Assembly: GCF_026015885.1 (NCBI RefSeq) | Contig: NZ_JAPDUG010000002.1 | Location: 806,001-870,000 of the forward strand | DNA from: Halocynthiibacter sp. SDUM655004 | Lineage (GTDB): Bacteria; Pseudomonadota; Alphaproteobacteria; Rhodobacterales; Rhodobacteraceae | Reading direction: 5' to 3' | Length of the DNA stretch: 64,000 bases | In this document: piece by piece, positions 55,535 through 64,000 of the stretch | How positions within the stretch are numbered: the stretch's first letter is position 1 | How the letters are laid out: the number at the start of each line of letters is the position of its first letter | Notes under the pieces: model-generated | Databases searched by the model: none | What the model was told of the DNA's origin: nothing | The model's input: only the letters and a program-made list of their open reading frames with translations | Position numbers and translations under genes: made by a program

Positions 55535-58105
55535 TCAAAAATCTTCCCACCCGTCGTCGATTCTATCCGGAAGCGAACTTCCATTAACAACAGACTTTGC
55601 CGCAGCAGAATTCGCTCCAGGAGAAGGAGGCGAACTTATTGGAATTGGGCTCGTAACCTGTGGTGGTTGGTTACCTGTGTTGAACTGAGCCATTGTGTTC
55701 GCCAGATTTTCAGCTTCACCGGTCAACGCGTGGCTTGCCGCGGTTGTTTCTTCAAACATAGCTGCGTTTTGTTGTGTAACTTGGTCGAGTTGATTGACCG
55801 CTGTATTGATCTCTGCGAGCCCTCGGGATTGTTCTTCTGCGGAAACTGCGATCTCCGCAACATGGCTCGAAATCTCTGATACGCGATCAAAAATTCCTTT
55901 CAACGCGTCACCAGTCTGATCAACCAAATCTACCCCTCGCTTAACGTGATTTTCACTCGTAGAGATCAACCCATTGATTTCGCGTGCTGCATCTGAGGAA
56001 CGCTGAGCTAAGTCACGAACCTCTGTCGCAACCACTGCGAACCCGCGGCCAGCATCCCCCGCTCTGGCGGCTTCAACACCGGCGTTGAGTGCGAGTAGAT
56101 TTGTTTGGAAGGCGATATCGTCGATGACGCTCGTAATCTTGGATATCTGTTGTGACGAACTTGCAATCTCGCTCATCGCTGTAACTGCTTCTCGAACGAC
56201 ATCGCCGCTGGCCTCTGCATTGTCGCGGGCTTCCGTAACCATTTTCCGCGCAAGTGCTGCGCCATCAGCCGCGGAAGAAACCGAGGACGTCATTTCTTCA
56301 AGCGCGGCCGCGGTTTCTTCCAGAGTTGCGGCTTGGGTTTCTGTACGCCGTGAAAGGTCGTCAGCCGCTTTGCTTATTTCACCGGTTTCGTTGCGGATCA
56401 TGTTTGAGTTCTCGACAACGCTTGTCATGGCTAGGCAAAGCGCCTCGATCGCATGGTTAAAATCGTTGCGGAGTTGTTCATATTCTGGAGCGAAACTTTT
56501 TTCGATTTTTGCAGACAGGTCGCCGTTTGAAAGCTTTTTCAGTCCAACGCGCAATCCGTCTACTACGGCATTTTGCTCGGCTTCCATTTTGGCTCGTGTT
56601 TCTTCTGCAGTTTGGAGCTCGAGCTGTGCAGTTGTTACATCATTCGCAATCATTACAATTCGACTAACGTTGCCTTCTCGATCGACAACCGGACTGAAGC
56701 TGCCATCAAATATTGCTGTTTTTCCTGAACTATCGCGGTAATTAAAACGGCCGACCACAGATTGTCCGCTTGCGAGAGCGTGCCACATAGGCGTGTCATC
56801 TCTATTCGCTAGCTCATTTTGCGGAAGTAAATCCTGACCTTGCTTTCCGGATACTTCCCGCTCTGTCCTCTCGACTACAGAACAGAAATTATCATTTGCC
56901 TTAATAACTTTGCCGTCGGGTTGGAATTCCACACGTGCTTGGCTTGCATCAAGAGACGTTAGAATCGCTCTGTTCAGGCGCTCTTCTGTAACATCTTTCC
57001 ATTCAATCACGCGGCCAATAGGCGCCCCACTCGCGTCATGTACGATATTGATCGACTGTGAAATTCGAACATCGCCCAAAACAATATCCGAGATATGAGG
57101 CAGATTATCCGTATCCGAAAGAATGCGCTCGATACTGTGATCACCTCCAAGTAATTCAGCATAGGGCTTGCCAATAATGTCATTGATCTCGGAGCTTCTG
57201 ATTGCTTTGGGAAGAGCCGCTTCGTTATCTTTCAGAAGCGCAAAAAACGCAGAGTTCACGTAGTTTATTCTGAGCTCTTTATTGACCATCATCATCGCAG
57301 ACGAAGAGGATTCAAACGCGGCTCCTTTAAATTGGCTCTCCCGCGCACTTTTCTCGGCATCTTGCAGCGTTTGGCGAAACTCTTCCAAGGATCGCGCGAT
57401 GTCGCCGATCTCATCGTTGCGCTTCTGACTTGGGACCTCTGCTTCGTAGTTAGCCTTCGCGACGTCTTCCATCGCATGACGAACTTGGACGAGTGGTTTT
57501 GAAAGTAAAGCGCGCAGCACAAACATTACCGAGACCAAGGCAATCAGGAAAACCGCAGCCGCAATGAGCAACGTTTGGATCTGATCCTTTTTCATCTCTG
57601 CAAGCACCAGCGCCGGGGTCCAAGAGAAGGCTATTGCTCCAACGAGGTCATTACTCTTCCCAAAAAACGCAGGCATTGCGATTTGAAAACCGTCGGCAGA
57701 GGTTTGCGCCGCTCCGCTTGAAACTGCTTTTGCGGCTAGTTCATATAGTTCTGTTCCGCCTAGATCCTTATTCTCGTGACTATAGATGACCTCGCTTTTC
57801 AAGTTCAGAACGAGACTGTCTAGGGCGCTACCCTGTGAGGAGGAAACCGCTCCTTTGACAATTGAATCAAGTGCTTCCTTGTTGCCAAACCTGATCGCGC
57901 TCGCGCTTTGGCTTGCTGAAAATGTCGTTACTTTTTGAGCAAATGCTCGTGTGTTGTTTTCAGCGATGTCTTTGCTAGAGACATACGACATGTAAGCCAT
58001 CGTGCCCGCGACAGCAGCGGTACAAACGGCCATGATGGCAGAGACACGAAAGAACACGGATCGAAACGAGCCGACGGACTTCCGCAATGAAGAGATCAGC
58101 GACAT
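55535..58105 (-). CDS. Methyl-accepting chemotaxis protein with PAS domains
   Basis: Chemoreceptor of 856 residues. TM1 at about 16-40 and TM2 at about 180-205 frame a periplasmic sensor domain of about 135 residues; a HAMP segment follows (RHAMEDVAKANYEAEVPSQ). Two PAS domains (about 262-380 and 385-500; ELRINYVNSAFFALL and ARVEFQPDGKVIKANDNF), a second HAMP-like segment and the MA signalling domain (about 580-800, ITSVIDDIAFQTNLLALNAGVEAARAGDAGRGFAVVA) come next. The C-terminus is GWEDF, like the WEEF-type pentapeptide that docks CheR/CheB. The ATG at 58105 has GAGGGAG. The signal sensed is unknown. Confidence 0.93.
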   Translation of the reverse strand: MSLISSLRKSVGSFRSVFFRVSAIMAVCTAAVAGTMAYMSYVSSKDIAENNTRAFAQKVTTFSASQSASAIRFGNKEALDSIVKGAVSSSQGSALDSLVLNLKSEVIYSHENKDLGGTELYELAAKAVSSGAAQTSADGFQIAMPAFFGKSNDLVGAIAFSWTPALVLAEMKKDQIQTLLIAAAVFLIALVSVMFVLRALLSKPLVQVRHAMEDVAKANYEAEVPSQKRNDEIGDIARSLEEFRQTLQDAEKSARESQFKGAAFESSSSAMMMVNKELRINYVNSAFFALLKDNEAALPKAIRSSEINDIIGKPYAELLGGDHSIERILSDTDNLPHISDIVLGDVRISQSINIVHDASGAPIGRVIEWKDVTEERLNRAILTSLDASQARVEFQPDGKVIKANDNFCSVVERTEREVSGKQGQDLLPQNELANRDDTPMWHALASGQSVVGRFNYRDSSGKTAIFDGSFSPVVDREGNVSRIVMIANDVTTAQLELQTAEETRAKMEAEQNAVVDGLRVGLKKLSNGDLSAKIEKSFAPEYEQLRNDFNHAIEALCLAMTSVVENSNMIRNETGEISKAADDLSRRTETQAATLEETAAALEEMTSSVSSAADGAALARKMVTEARDNAEASGDVVREAVTAMSEIASSSQQISKITSVIDDIAFQTNLLALNAGVEAARAGDAGRGFAVVATEVRDLAQRSSDAAREINGLISTSENHVKRGVDLVDQTGDALKGIFDRVSEISSHVAEIAVSAEEQSRGLAEINTAVNQLDQVTQQNAAMFEETTAASHALTGEAENLANTMAQFNTGNQPPQVTSPIPISSPPSPGANSAAAKSVVNGSSLPDRIDDGWEDF

Positions 58106-58399
58106 AAAAACTCCCTCAGAGTAAAAGGCGCATCCCGCTTGGGATACCAATCCACGGGACACAGCCCCACTTGCCCTGACGCTAGAGCGCGAATCTTTCG
58201 AACGGTTTAAGGCCGCGTCTCTCAAGCGCGTGTTGTTCACAAACTTTGATTAAAAAGCCGCGAAACAAACTTGGGGGTGGCAGGCATGCTTCTGTAACTG
58301 TCAAATTCGGACAAACATCTTGCCAATCTCCGATTATCAATGGAAAATTGGCGTTAGATATCAGGTGACGCCATCAGAAAAAAAGTTGAGAAAAAGAAA

Positions 58400-58864
58400 G
58401 TGGCACGCATAAGCCCGCAACCTTTGTATCTTCCCGCGGAAGGAAAGCGCGGGATTCGAACGCAGTTTGGAGCTATTTGTTATCGCGTGGTAAATGCACG
58501 CGTTCAGGTTCTTTTGGTTACAACGCGGCGCTCTGGCCGATGGATTGTACCAAAGGGATGGCCGATGGATGGACAAACCGCTGGGGAAGCCGCCGCTATC
58601 GAAGCTTGGGAAGAGGCTGGCGCGAAAGGCAAAGTTAAAGAATTCTGTGTAGGCGTCTATTCCTATACGAAAGACCCAGACACAAAAGCAGCGCTTCCGT
58701 GTATAGTCGCGCTTTATCCAATCAAAGTAAAAAAGCTGGCCAAAGAATACCCGGAACGCAAATCCCGCAAACGCAAATGGGTAAGCCCGAAAAAAGCCGC
58801 AAAACTTGTGAAAGAGCCAGAATTGGCGGCAATACTTAAGCGGTTCAACCCCAAGATTTATTAA
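58400..58864 (+). CDS. Nudix hydrolase, second copy
   Basis: Hydrolase of 154 residues with GRWIVPKGWPMDGQTAGEAAAIEAWEEAG split over the Nudix region (about 46-74). The EE pair is kept, but the first Glu is Gln and the Arg is Ile. It is a paralogue of the Nudix protein encoded at 36925-37383 (shared PKGWP and EAWEEAG) and has a very basic C-terminal region (ERKSRKRKWVSPKKAAKLVKEPEL). The GTG at 58400 has only a weak ribosome-binding site, GAGAAAAAG. Upstream are about 290 bp shared with the chemoreceptor promoter. The substrate is unknown. Confidence 0.83.
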   Translation: MARISPQPLYLPAEGKRGIRTQFGAICYRVVNARVQVLLVTTRRSGRWIVPKGWPMDGQTAGEAAAIEAWEEAGAKGKVKEFCVGVYSYTKDPDTKAALPCIVALYPIKVKKLAKEYPERKSRKRKWVSPKKAAKLVKEPELAAILKRFNPKIY

Positions 58865-58948
58865 GTATTGCATGGCCGCTTGAATTGGCCTTAAACACGA
58901 GCCGCCGCTTACCTATATAAAGAGTGCACCCAAGATAGGACCCGCTAA

Positions 58949-59401
58949 ATGATCCGCTTTGCCCTGAAATGCAGCAATGAACACAGCTTCGAGAGCTGGT
59001 TTCAATCCGGTGCTGCATTTGAAAAGGTTAATGCGTCTGGGATGGTCTCGTGTCCGGATTGCGGCGATACAGAGATCAGCAAAGCGGTTATGGCGCCACG
59101 TGTTCAATCGGGGATGGCCAAACGTGCCCCGGAAGCCGACCCAACTGATGCAGCGCCCTCTGCGCAGTCTGCTCCTCCAGCTGATATCGAGAAGCAAATT
59201 CGCGAGCTGAAAGCGCATATAGAAGCAACATCAGACTACGTTGGTGATAAGTTTAGCGACGAGGCCCGCGCGATACATGATGGGGATGCGCCGGAGCGCC
59301 CTATCTATGGAGAAACTTCGCTGAAAGATGCGAAGTCTTTAATTGATGATGGCATTCCCGTCGCCCCTCTCCCGTTCGTACCGGCGCGAAAAACGAATTA
59401 A
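58949..59401 (+). CDS. DUF1178 family protein
   Basis: Protein of 150 residues with the DUF1178 start MIRFALKCSNEHSFESWF (residues 1-18, one Cys) and VSCPDCGDTEISKAVMAP (CxxC), so a split zinc-binding site is likely. A Pro/Ala-rich middle, then a helical ERQ-type segment and a conserved end (FSDEARAIHDGDAPERPIYGETS) follow. The function is unknown; the gene is common in alphaproteobacteria. It stands alone 84 bp after the Nudix gene. Confidence 0.85.
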   Translation: MIRFALKCSNEHSFESWFQSGAAFEKVNASGMVSCPDCGDTEISKAVMAPRVQSGMAKRAPEADPTDAAPSAQSAPPADIEKQIRELKAHIEATSDYVGDKFSDEARAIHDGDAPERPIYGETSLKDAKSLIDDGIPVAPLPFVPARKTN

Positions 59402-59524
59402 CCGCGATTGGCACTCGAAACGCGCGTTGAATGACCGTTCTTTTGTGCTGTTTGCTCCTTCCCTGCTTGCTCTTGAGACCACTTCCGCCTAAGACACACG
59501 CGGTTTAACCAAAAAGGAGCACCC

Positions 59525-60763
59525 ATGCCGCTTTTGGTCATGAAATTCGGGGGCACTTCAGTTGCGACACTCGACCGTATTCGGCGTGCAGCCAAACGCG
59601 TCGGCGTAGAGGTTGCGAAGGGCTATGATGTAATCGTTATTGTCTCGGCGATGTCGGGCAAAACGAACGAACTTGTTGGCTGGGTCAAGGAAACGTCACC
59701 ACTATTTGACGCGCGCGAGTACGACGCGGTGGTGAGTTCCGGCGAGCAGGTAACAGCAGGCCTCATGGCATTGACGCTTCAGGAGATGGACGTTCCTGCA
59801 CGAAGCTGGCAAGGCTGGCAGGTTCCGGTGCAAACTACATCCGCACATAGCGCCGCGCGCATTGAAGACATCCAGACAGAAAACATCAACGGCAAGTTTG
59901 CCGAAGGGATGCGTGTTGCGGTTGTTGCTGGTTTCCAAGGTGTCAGCCCAGAGGGCCGGATTACAACGCTTGGTCGCGGCGGCTCAGACACAACCGCTGT
60001 TGCTTTTGCTGCCGCATTTGGCGCAGAGCGCTGCGACATCTATACTGATGTTGACGGTGTTTATACGACTGATCCGCGCATCAGTTCAAAGGCGCGCAAG
60101 CTTGACCGGATCGCATTTGAAGAGATGCTTGAACTCGCCAGTCTTGGGGCAAAGGTTCTGCAAACGCGCTCCGTAGAGCTTGCAATGCGCTATAAAGTGA
60201 AACTGCGCGTTCTTTCGTCCTTTGACGAACAAACAGATACATCCGGCACTCTAGTGTGCGACGAGGAGGAAATCATGGAAAGCAATGTAGTAGCTGGCGT
60301 CGCCTATTCTCGGGACGAAGCGAAGATGACACTTATCTCGGTTGCTGACCGCCCAGGCATTGCCGCCGCGATCTTTGGGCCACTTTCAGAATCAGGCGTA
60401 AATGTTGACATGATCGTGCAGAACATCTCCGAAGATGGCCGTACCGACATGACATTTTCGCTCCCAACAGATCAGGTCGCACGTGCTGAAAAAGCAATGG
60501 AAGATGCTAAAACATCGGGCAGCATCAATTATCATGACCTCGTCACAGATACAGATGTCGCCAAGGTGAGCGTTGTCGGAATCGGCATGAGAAGCCACAC
60601 AGGTGTTGCCGCTAAGATGTTTGCTGCTCTCAACGCCGAGGGCATCAATATCAAGGTTATTACAACCTCAGAGATCAAAGTTTCTGTGCTCATAGACCGG
60701 AAATATATGGAACTTGCGGTCCAAGCCCTGCATGATGCCTTTGAATTGGAAAAAGTGGCTTAG
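59525..60763 (+). CDS. lysC: Aspartate kinase
   Basis: First step of lysine, threonine and methionine synthesis. The 412-residue protein has MKFGGTSVATLDRI (about 6-19), SAMSGKTNELVGWV and LGRGGSDTTAVAFA of the kinase part, and TDVDGVYTTDPR. The C-terminal third carries two ACT domains for feedback control by lysine and threonine (SVADRPGIAAAIFGPL, about 270-285; VGIGMRSHTGVAAKMFAAL, about 350-368). AAAAAGGAG precedes the ATG. The ptsP gene follows after 26 bp. Confidence 0.97.
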   Translation: MPLLVMKFGGTSVATLDRIRRAAKRVGVEVAKGYDVIVIVSAMSGKTNELVGWVKETSPLFDAREYDAVVSSGEQVTAGLMALTLQEMDVPARSWQGWQVPVQTTSAHSAARIEDIQTENINGKFAEGMRVAVVAGFQGVSPEGRITTLGRGGSDTTAVAFAAAFGAERCDIYTDVDGVYTTDPRISSKARKLDRIAFEEMLELASLGAKVLQTRSVELAMRYKVKLRVLSSFDEQTDTSGTLVCDEEEIMESNVVAGVAYSRDEAKMTLISVADRPGIAAAIFGPLSESGVNVDMIVQNISEDGRTDMTFSLPTDQVARAEKAMEDAKTSGSINYHDLVTDTDVAKVSVVGIGMRSHTGVAAKMFAALNAEGINIKVITTSEIKVSVLIDRKYMELAVQALHDAFELEKVA

Positions 60764-60789
60764 TTCACAGGCATTACAAAAGGGGCCAT

Positions 60790-63042
60790 ATGGCCGACAG
60801 CACAGAAAGCGAAAGCCGGAAGCTCCTCGGGCGGCTCAGAGAGGCGTTGGCCGAAGATAGCGAAGGTCAGGAGCGCCTTGATCACATCACCCATCTGATC
60901 GCAGATTCGATGGCGACAGAGGTGTGTTCAATCTACCTCTTCCGTGATGACGAGACGCTAGAACTCTGCGCAACCGAAGGGCTGAAAGCTGAAGCGGTTC
61001 ACCAAACGCGTATGCGACTTGGCGAAGGCCTCGTTGGTCGCGTGGCCAAGAGCGGCTCAGTTGTGAACTCTGCTGATGCGCCAAAAGAGCGTGGCTTCCG
61101 CTATATGCCGGAAACCGGCGAGGAAATATACAGCAGTTTCCTTGGTGTCCCGATTCAGCGGCTTGGCGATGCGCTTGGGGTTCTTGTTGTTCAGTCCAGA
61201 ACCGCCCGCGAATTCTCCGAAGATGAGGTCTATGCGCTCGAGGTCGTTGCGATGGTCCTTGCTGAAATGGCAGAACTCGGTGCCTTTATAGGTGAAGGGG
61301 CCGCTCTGTCTGCGCGTCATCAACACCCGGTTATGATACGCGGCGGCGTCGGACAAGAAGGGACAGCCGAAGGGCATGTCTTTCTCCACGAACCACGCGT
61401 CGTTGTAACGAACCCGATCGCTGATGACCCTCACGCAGAGCGCGAACGTTTGCACGAAGCCGTTGATACATTGCGAATGTCTGTCGATGAGATGCTCGCA
61501 GGCGCGATGACGGGCGACACCGAGCAGGTAAAGGTTCTGGAAGCCTATCGCATGTTTGCCAATTCCAAGGGCTGGATGCGGCGCATGGAAGAAGACATTG
61601 CGCGCGGCCTTTCGGCAGAGGCCGCGGTCGAAAAAGAACAAAGCAAAGCGCGCGCGCGCATGAGTCAGGTGCCGGACGCCTATTTGCGCGAACGGCTCCA
61701 TGATTTGGATGATCTTTCCAACCGTCTTCTGCGTATTTTGACCGGTCAGGGTAAAGACACTGGCGCCGAGATGCCCAGTGATCCCGTATTGGTCGCGCGC
61801 AACATAGGCCCCGGAGAGTTGCTCGAATATGGCCGCAGCCTCAAAGGTATAATCCTTGAAGAAGGGTCAGTCGGGAGCCATGCAGCGATTGTCGCTCGTG
61901 CGCTCGCAATACCTCTTGTTATCAACGCCGATCGGATTATCACCGAAGCCCTTAACGGTGATCACGTGCTCGTGGATGGCGAACAGGGCATCGTCCATCT
62001 TCGCCCCGAAGACAGCATTAAAACTGCTTTCCGCGACAAGATCGCAATGCAGACCACCGCTGCCGAGAAGTATTCCTCGATCCGCGAATTGCCTGCAATT
62101 ACAAAAGACGGAACAGAGATCAGGCTTTCGATGAATGCCGGTTTGATGGCCGATTTGCCGTCGTTGGAATCATCCGGCGCAAACGGCGTTGGACTGTTTC
62201 GCACAGAGCTTCAGTTCCTGATCCGCAACCAAATGCCGAAACGCGGCGAATTGGTTGCCCTGTATCAGCGCGTTCTTGCGGCCGCTGACGGACAGAAAGT
62301 TGTTTTCCGCACGCTGGATATCGGCTCAGATAAGGTTCTGCCCTACATGAAGCCTCAAGAAGAGCCGAACCCAGCTATGGGCTGGCGCGCCATACGCCTC
62401 GGCCTCGACAAGCCGGGCGTTATGCGCATGCAGCTTCAGGCCTTTATCCGCGCCTGTGCTGGACGGCCATTGTCTGTGATGTTTCCCTTCGTGGCTCAGT
62501 TCGATGAATATCGTGTCGCGCGGGCGCTGTTGGAGAAAGAGCTCGAGAACGAAGCCCGCCTCGGTCACATCTTGCCCGAAAGCGTTGAAATTGGAGCAAT
62601 GTTAGAGACCCCATCTCTCGCTTATGCCCCCACGCAATTCTTCGAGAGTTGTGATTTCATTTCGATTGGCGGTAACGACCTTAAACAATTTTTCTTTGCT
62701 GCAGACCGAGAAAACGAGCGCGTTCGCAAGCGATATGATTCACTAAATGTCAGTTTCCTGAGTTTTATTGAGCAAATTGTAGAACGCTGCGAGTCCACAA
62801 ATACACCTGTGTCTTTCTGCGGCGAGGACGCTGGGCGCCCTCTCGAAGCACTTTGCTTTGCCGCGATGGGGCTGCGCACTCTCTCTATGCGGCCAGCATC
62901 AATCGGGCCAATCAAAAGCATGCTTAGAAGCATAAACCTTGCCGAAGCCAAGTCTGTGATTGATGAGGCGCGCAACAGCGGCACCCAGTCCGTGCGTCCC
63001 GCGATCGAAGAGTGGCTGCGCGAGCGCGTTGGCGCTGACTAA
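60790..63042 (+). CDS. ptsP: Phosphoenolpyruvate-protein phosphotransferase PtsP (enzyme I-Ntr)
   Basis: First enzyme of the nitrogen-related phosphotransferase relay: it takes phosphate from PEP and passes it to NPr and EIIA-Ntr. The 750-residue protein has an N-terminal GAF domain (about 20-165, GLVGRVAKSGSVVNSADA), the phosphohistidine domain (GSVGSHAAIVARALAIPLVIN, His about 366), and the PEP-binding barrel (NGVGLFRTELQFL, LDIGSDKVLPYM, SIGGNDLKQFFFA, VSFCGEDAGRPLEAL). The GAF domain may sense glutamine as in other bacteria. In roseobacters the relay controls potassium, carbon and nitrogen balance. It starts 26 bp after lysC. Confidence 0.96.
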   Translation: MADSTESESRKLLGRLREALAEDSEGQERLDHITHLIADSMATEVCSIYLFRDDETLELCATEGLKAEAVHQTRMRLGEGLVGRVAKSGSVVNSADAPKERGFRYMPETGEEIYSSFLGVPIQRLGDALGVLVVQSRTAREFSEDEVYALEVVAMVLAEMAELGAFIGEGAALSARHQHPVMIRGGVGQEGTAEGHVFLHEPRVVVTNPIADDPHAERERLHEAVDTLRMSVDEMLAGAMTGDTEQVKVLEAYRMFANSKGWMRRMEEDIARGLSAEAAVEKEQSKARARMSQVPDAYLRERLHDLDDLSNRLLRILTGQGKDTGAEMPSDPVLVARNIGPGELLEYGRSLKGIILEEGSVGSHAAIVARALAIPLVINADRIITEALNGDHVLVDGEQGIVHLRPEDSIKTAFRDKIAMQTTAAEKYSSIRELPAITKDGTEIRLSMNAGLMADLPSLESSGANGVGLFRTELQFLIRNQMPKRGELVALYQRVLAAADGQKVVFRTLDIGSDKVLPYMKPQEEPNPAMGWRAIRLGLDKPGVMRMQLQAFIRACAGRPLSVMFPFVAQFDEYRVARALLEKELENEARLGHILPESVEIGAMLETPSLAYAPTQFFESCDFISIGGNDLKQFFFAADRENERVRKRYDSLNVSFLSFIEQIVERCESTNTPVSFCGEDAGRPLEALCFAAMGLRTLSMRPASIGPIKSMLRSINLAEAKSVIDEARNSGTQSVRPAIEEWLRERVGAD

Positions 63043-63062
63043 TCAAAAGCTGAGACAAGAAA

Positions 63063-63221
63063 TTGCGATTCGTGGTTAAGGGATTTCTAGTCGCTGTTAT
63101 CGTTACAGTAGCGGCACTTGCTCTTGGCGTTGGTTGGAAATCCTCGTTTCTCCTATACATCGCAAGTGGTATCGCCATTACGTTAGCATTGGCTTTGTTA
63201 GACTTCGCGAAGTCAAAATAA
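63063..63221 (+). CDS. Small two-helix membrane protein
   Basis: Short frame of 52 residues if started at TTG 63063, or 49 from GTG 63072. Two hydrophobic helices, FLVAVIVTVAALALGVGW and FLLYIASGIAITLALALL, end in a basic tail DFAKSK. The coding character and helix spacing suggest a real peptide, but neither start has a good ribosome-binding site (only GAGACAAG). It follows ptsP by 20 bp. I know of no homologue. It could also be chance. Confidence 0.45.
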   Translation: MRFVVKGFLVAVIVTVAALALGVGWKSSFLLYIASGIAITLALALLDFAKSK

Positions 63222-63399
63222 ATGTTTAAAACAAGCAACTTAAGTGCCAGTTATTGCACAGCCGCGATTATCCCTTCTTATTGAAGAATAACGCCCTTTG
63301 TACGAACATGTCTGAAAATACTTTTCCCGTTAACCGGCCAGAAACGATTATTCGGTAGCTTCGATCACAGTTAAGAATTGCGTATCAGGAGGACGCTTG

Positions 63400-63750
63400 A
63401 TGATCGGCTCTGTTGTGATGGGATTTTGTATTGGAAGCATTTCGGCAATTGTGGCTCTGGACGCCGGATTTTCGCTGTCACTCGCGCTGCTCGCCTACTC
63501 CGGGACCGGAACAATGACCTATCTGCTGCTTGCCGCGTGCATTTACTTGATTTCAAGACTACGCCGCCCTGCGAGAAACTGGCCGACCGCAACTGATACG
63601 GCTCCCAGAATTCAAACCGGCATTTTCTCTACAAGCCCTGCACATTCGTCCCAAGCGCCAGCTTGCAACGCAAGGCCAAGTACACGTTCTGGATTGGTTA
63701 ATGGCGGCATGATCACCCCATTCAGTCGGGTAAATCCAAACCGTCCATAA
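63400..63750 (+). CDS. Small membrane protein overlapping an opposite GNAT gene
   Basis: Frame of 116 residues with AGGAGG 6-7 bases before the ATG at 63400. The first 60 residues hold two hydrophobic helices (IGSVVMGFCIGSISAIVAL and LLAYSGTGTMTYLLLAACIYLIS), then a polar tail. The last 46 codons overlap the 3' end of the convergent GNAT gene by 139 bp, which is unusual, and this tail has no clear fold. The true protein may be shorter, with a sequencing frameshift or a recent extension past the original stop. The function is unknown. Confidence 0.5.
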   Translation: MIGSVVMGFCIGSISAIVALDAGFSLSLALLAYSGTGTMTYLLLAACIYLISRLRRPARNWPTATDTAPRIQTGIFSTSPAHSSQAPACNARPSTRSGLVNGGMITPFSRVNPNRP

Positions 63751-64000
63751 TACGGTTCGTCCCCCACAAGCATGACCCGCTCCCAGCTTTCATTTGTTGC
63801 TTTCTCAAGGCTGGAGCGGATCAGCAAGTCTCCCAAACCTTCGCCCTGCCTCGTCGGATGGACGGCAACTGGCCCCAACAACAACACAGGCTGATTATCA
63901 ACCTGCACCGGCCAAAACCTGATGGCACCAGCCAGTATGCCCTCTTCATCACGCGCAACAAGTGACAACCCTTCAACGGGCGGCACGCCGTCACGAAACC
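63612..64000 (-). CDS. GNAT N-acetyltransferase (YhbS-like), partial at window edge
   Basis: C-terminal part of an acetyltransferase. Visible are VPPVEGLSLVARDEEGILAGAIRFWPV, LLGPVAVHPTRQGEGLGDLLI (the acetyl-CoA loop, RQGEGLG) and LVGDEPYYGRFGFTRL, the YhbS-type end. The frame stays open to base 64000 (residues FRDG before VPPV), so the start lies outside the window. The substrate is unknown. Its 3' end overlaps the small membrane protein frame on the other strand. Confidence 0.85.
   Translation of the reverse strand, partial: FRDGVPPVEGLSLVARDEEGILAGAIRFWPVQVDNQPVLLLGPVAVHPTRQGEGLGDLLIRSSLEKATNESWERVMLVGDEPYYGRFGFTRLNGVIMPPLTNPERVLGLALQAGAWDECAGLVEKMPV

Noticed and set aside
58106-58240. 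A longer start for the chemoreceptor (45 more residues)
   Set aside because: The ATG at 58105 has a strong GAGGGAG and begins just before TM1; the extension has no signal or fold.
1-64000. CRISPR arrays, transposases, prophage genes, tRNA or rRNA genes
   Set aside because: Reading the coding map and the gaps between genes showed none; no regular spaced repeats or integrase-like proteins were found.

Overview
This 64 kb window is a stretch of ordinary bacterial chromosome, almost certainly from a marine member of the Rhodobacterales (Roseobacter group, Alphaproteobacteria). The evidence is GcrA, a PtsP-type nitrogen phosphotransferase enzyme I, class 2 PyrD, a fused malic enzyme MaeB, PrpE, MeaB, several protein families common in Rhodobacteraceae (standalone Hint domain, DUF2927, DUF1178, DUF952), tightly overlapping operons and a moderate G+C content. 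I see no rRNA, tRNA, CRISPR array, prophage, insertion sequence or integrase. The genus cannot be told from this sequence alone.

Layout. 1-5.4 kb: a secreted 5'-nucleotidase (cut by the left edge), DUF952-pyrD, then a MATE exporter and two hotdog thioesterases on the minus strand. 5.5-13.1 kb: two MerR-type regulators and a fatty-acid/acyl-CoA degradation operon (acyl-CoA dehydrogenase, a 70-residue protein, glutathione transferase, thiolase, cupin, bifunctional hydratase/3-hydroxyacyl-CoA dehydrogenase). 13.2-15.4 kb: a Hint-domain protein, a 513-bp gene-free divergent spacer with repeats, and an M48-like membrane protein without the zinc motif. 15.4-19.9 kb: a nucleoside salvage operon cdd-deoA-deoB-add-upp in which every junction overlaps. 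20-24.4 kb: maeB and prpE (C4 and propionate metabolism). 24.4-33.5 kb: housekeeping genes nadK, glyA, lepA, rpmB and meaB, with a copper chaperone and several small proteins. 33.6-38.9 kb: DUF3108, hrpB, a Nudix hydrolase and a Pit phosphate transporter. 39-43.1 kb: gnd and the argD-GNAT-argF arginine operon. 43.3-49.9 kb: an orphan ABC-2 permease, gcrA, an AsmA protein, rimO, tadA and a pseudouridine synthase. 50.1-55.5 kb: a six-gene accessory operon (27-residue membrane peptide, XpaC, TelA, DUF2927 lipoprotein, SPFH-GYF protein, double zinc-ribbon membrane protein). 55.5-64 kb: a chemoreceptor, a second Nudix hydrolase, DUF1178, lysC, ptsP, two small membrane proteins and an N-acetyltransferase cut by the right edge.

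The best candidate for a little-described system is the 50.1-55.5 kb operon. It joins two themes that in Bacillus subtilis sit in separate envelope-stress operons: TelA/XpaC proteins, and an SPFH protein with a zinc-ribbon membrane partner (YdjI/YdjG type). It adds a DUF2927 lipoprotein and a leading 27-residue membrane peptide coupled to the next gene. No PspA is present here. Other points for follow-up are three GANTC methylation motifs packed into 20 bp upstream of gcrA, a MerR-style promoter with a 19-bp spacer, a maeB operator-like palindrome, a palindrome upstream of argD, and the M48-like protein that lacks HExxH.

Gene starts were chosen from ribosome-binding sites, overlaps and family length. 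All functions are from reading the sequence; no database search was run.
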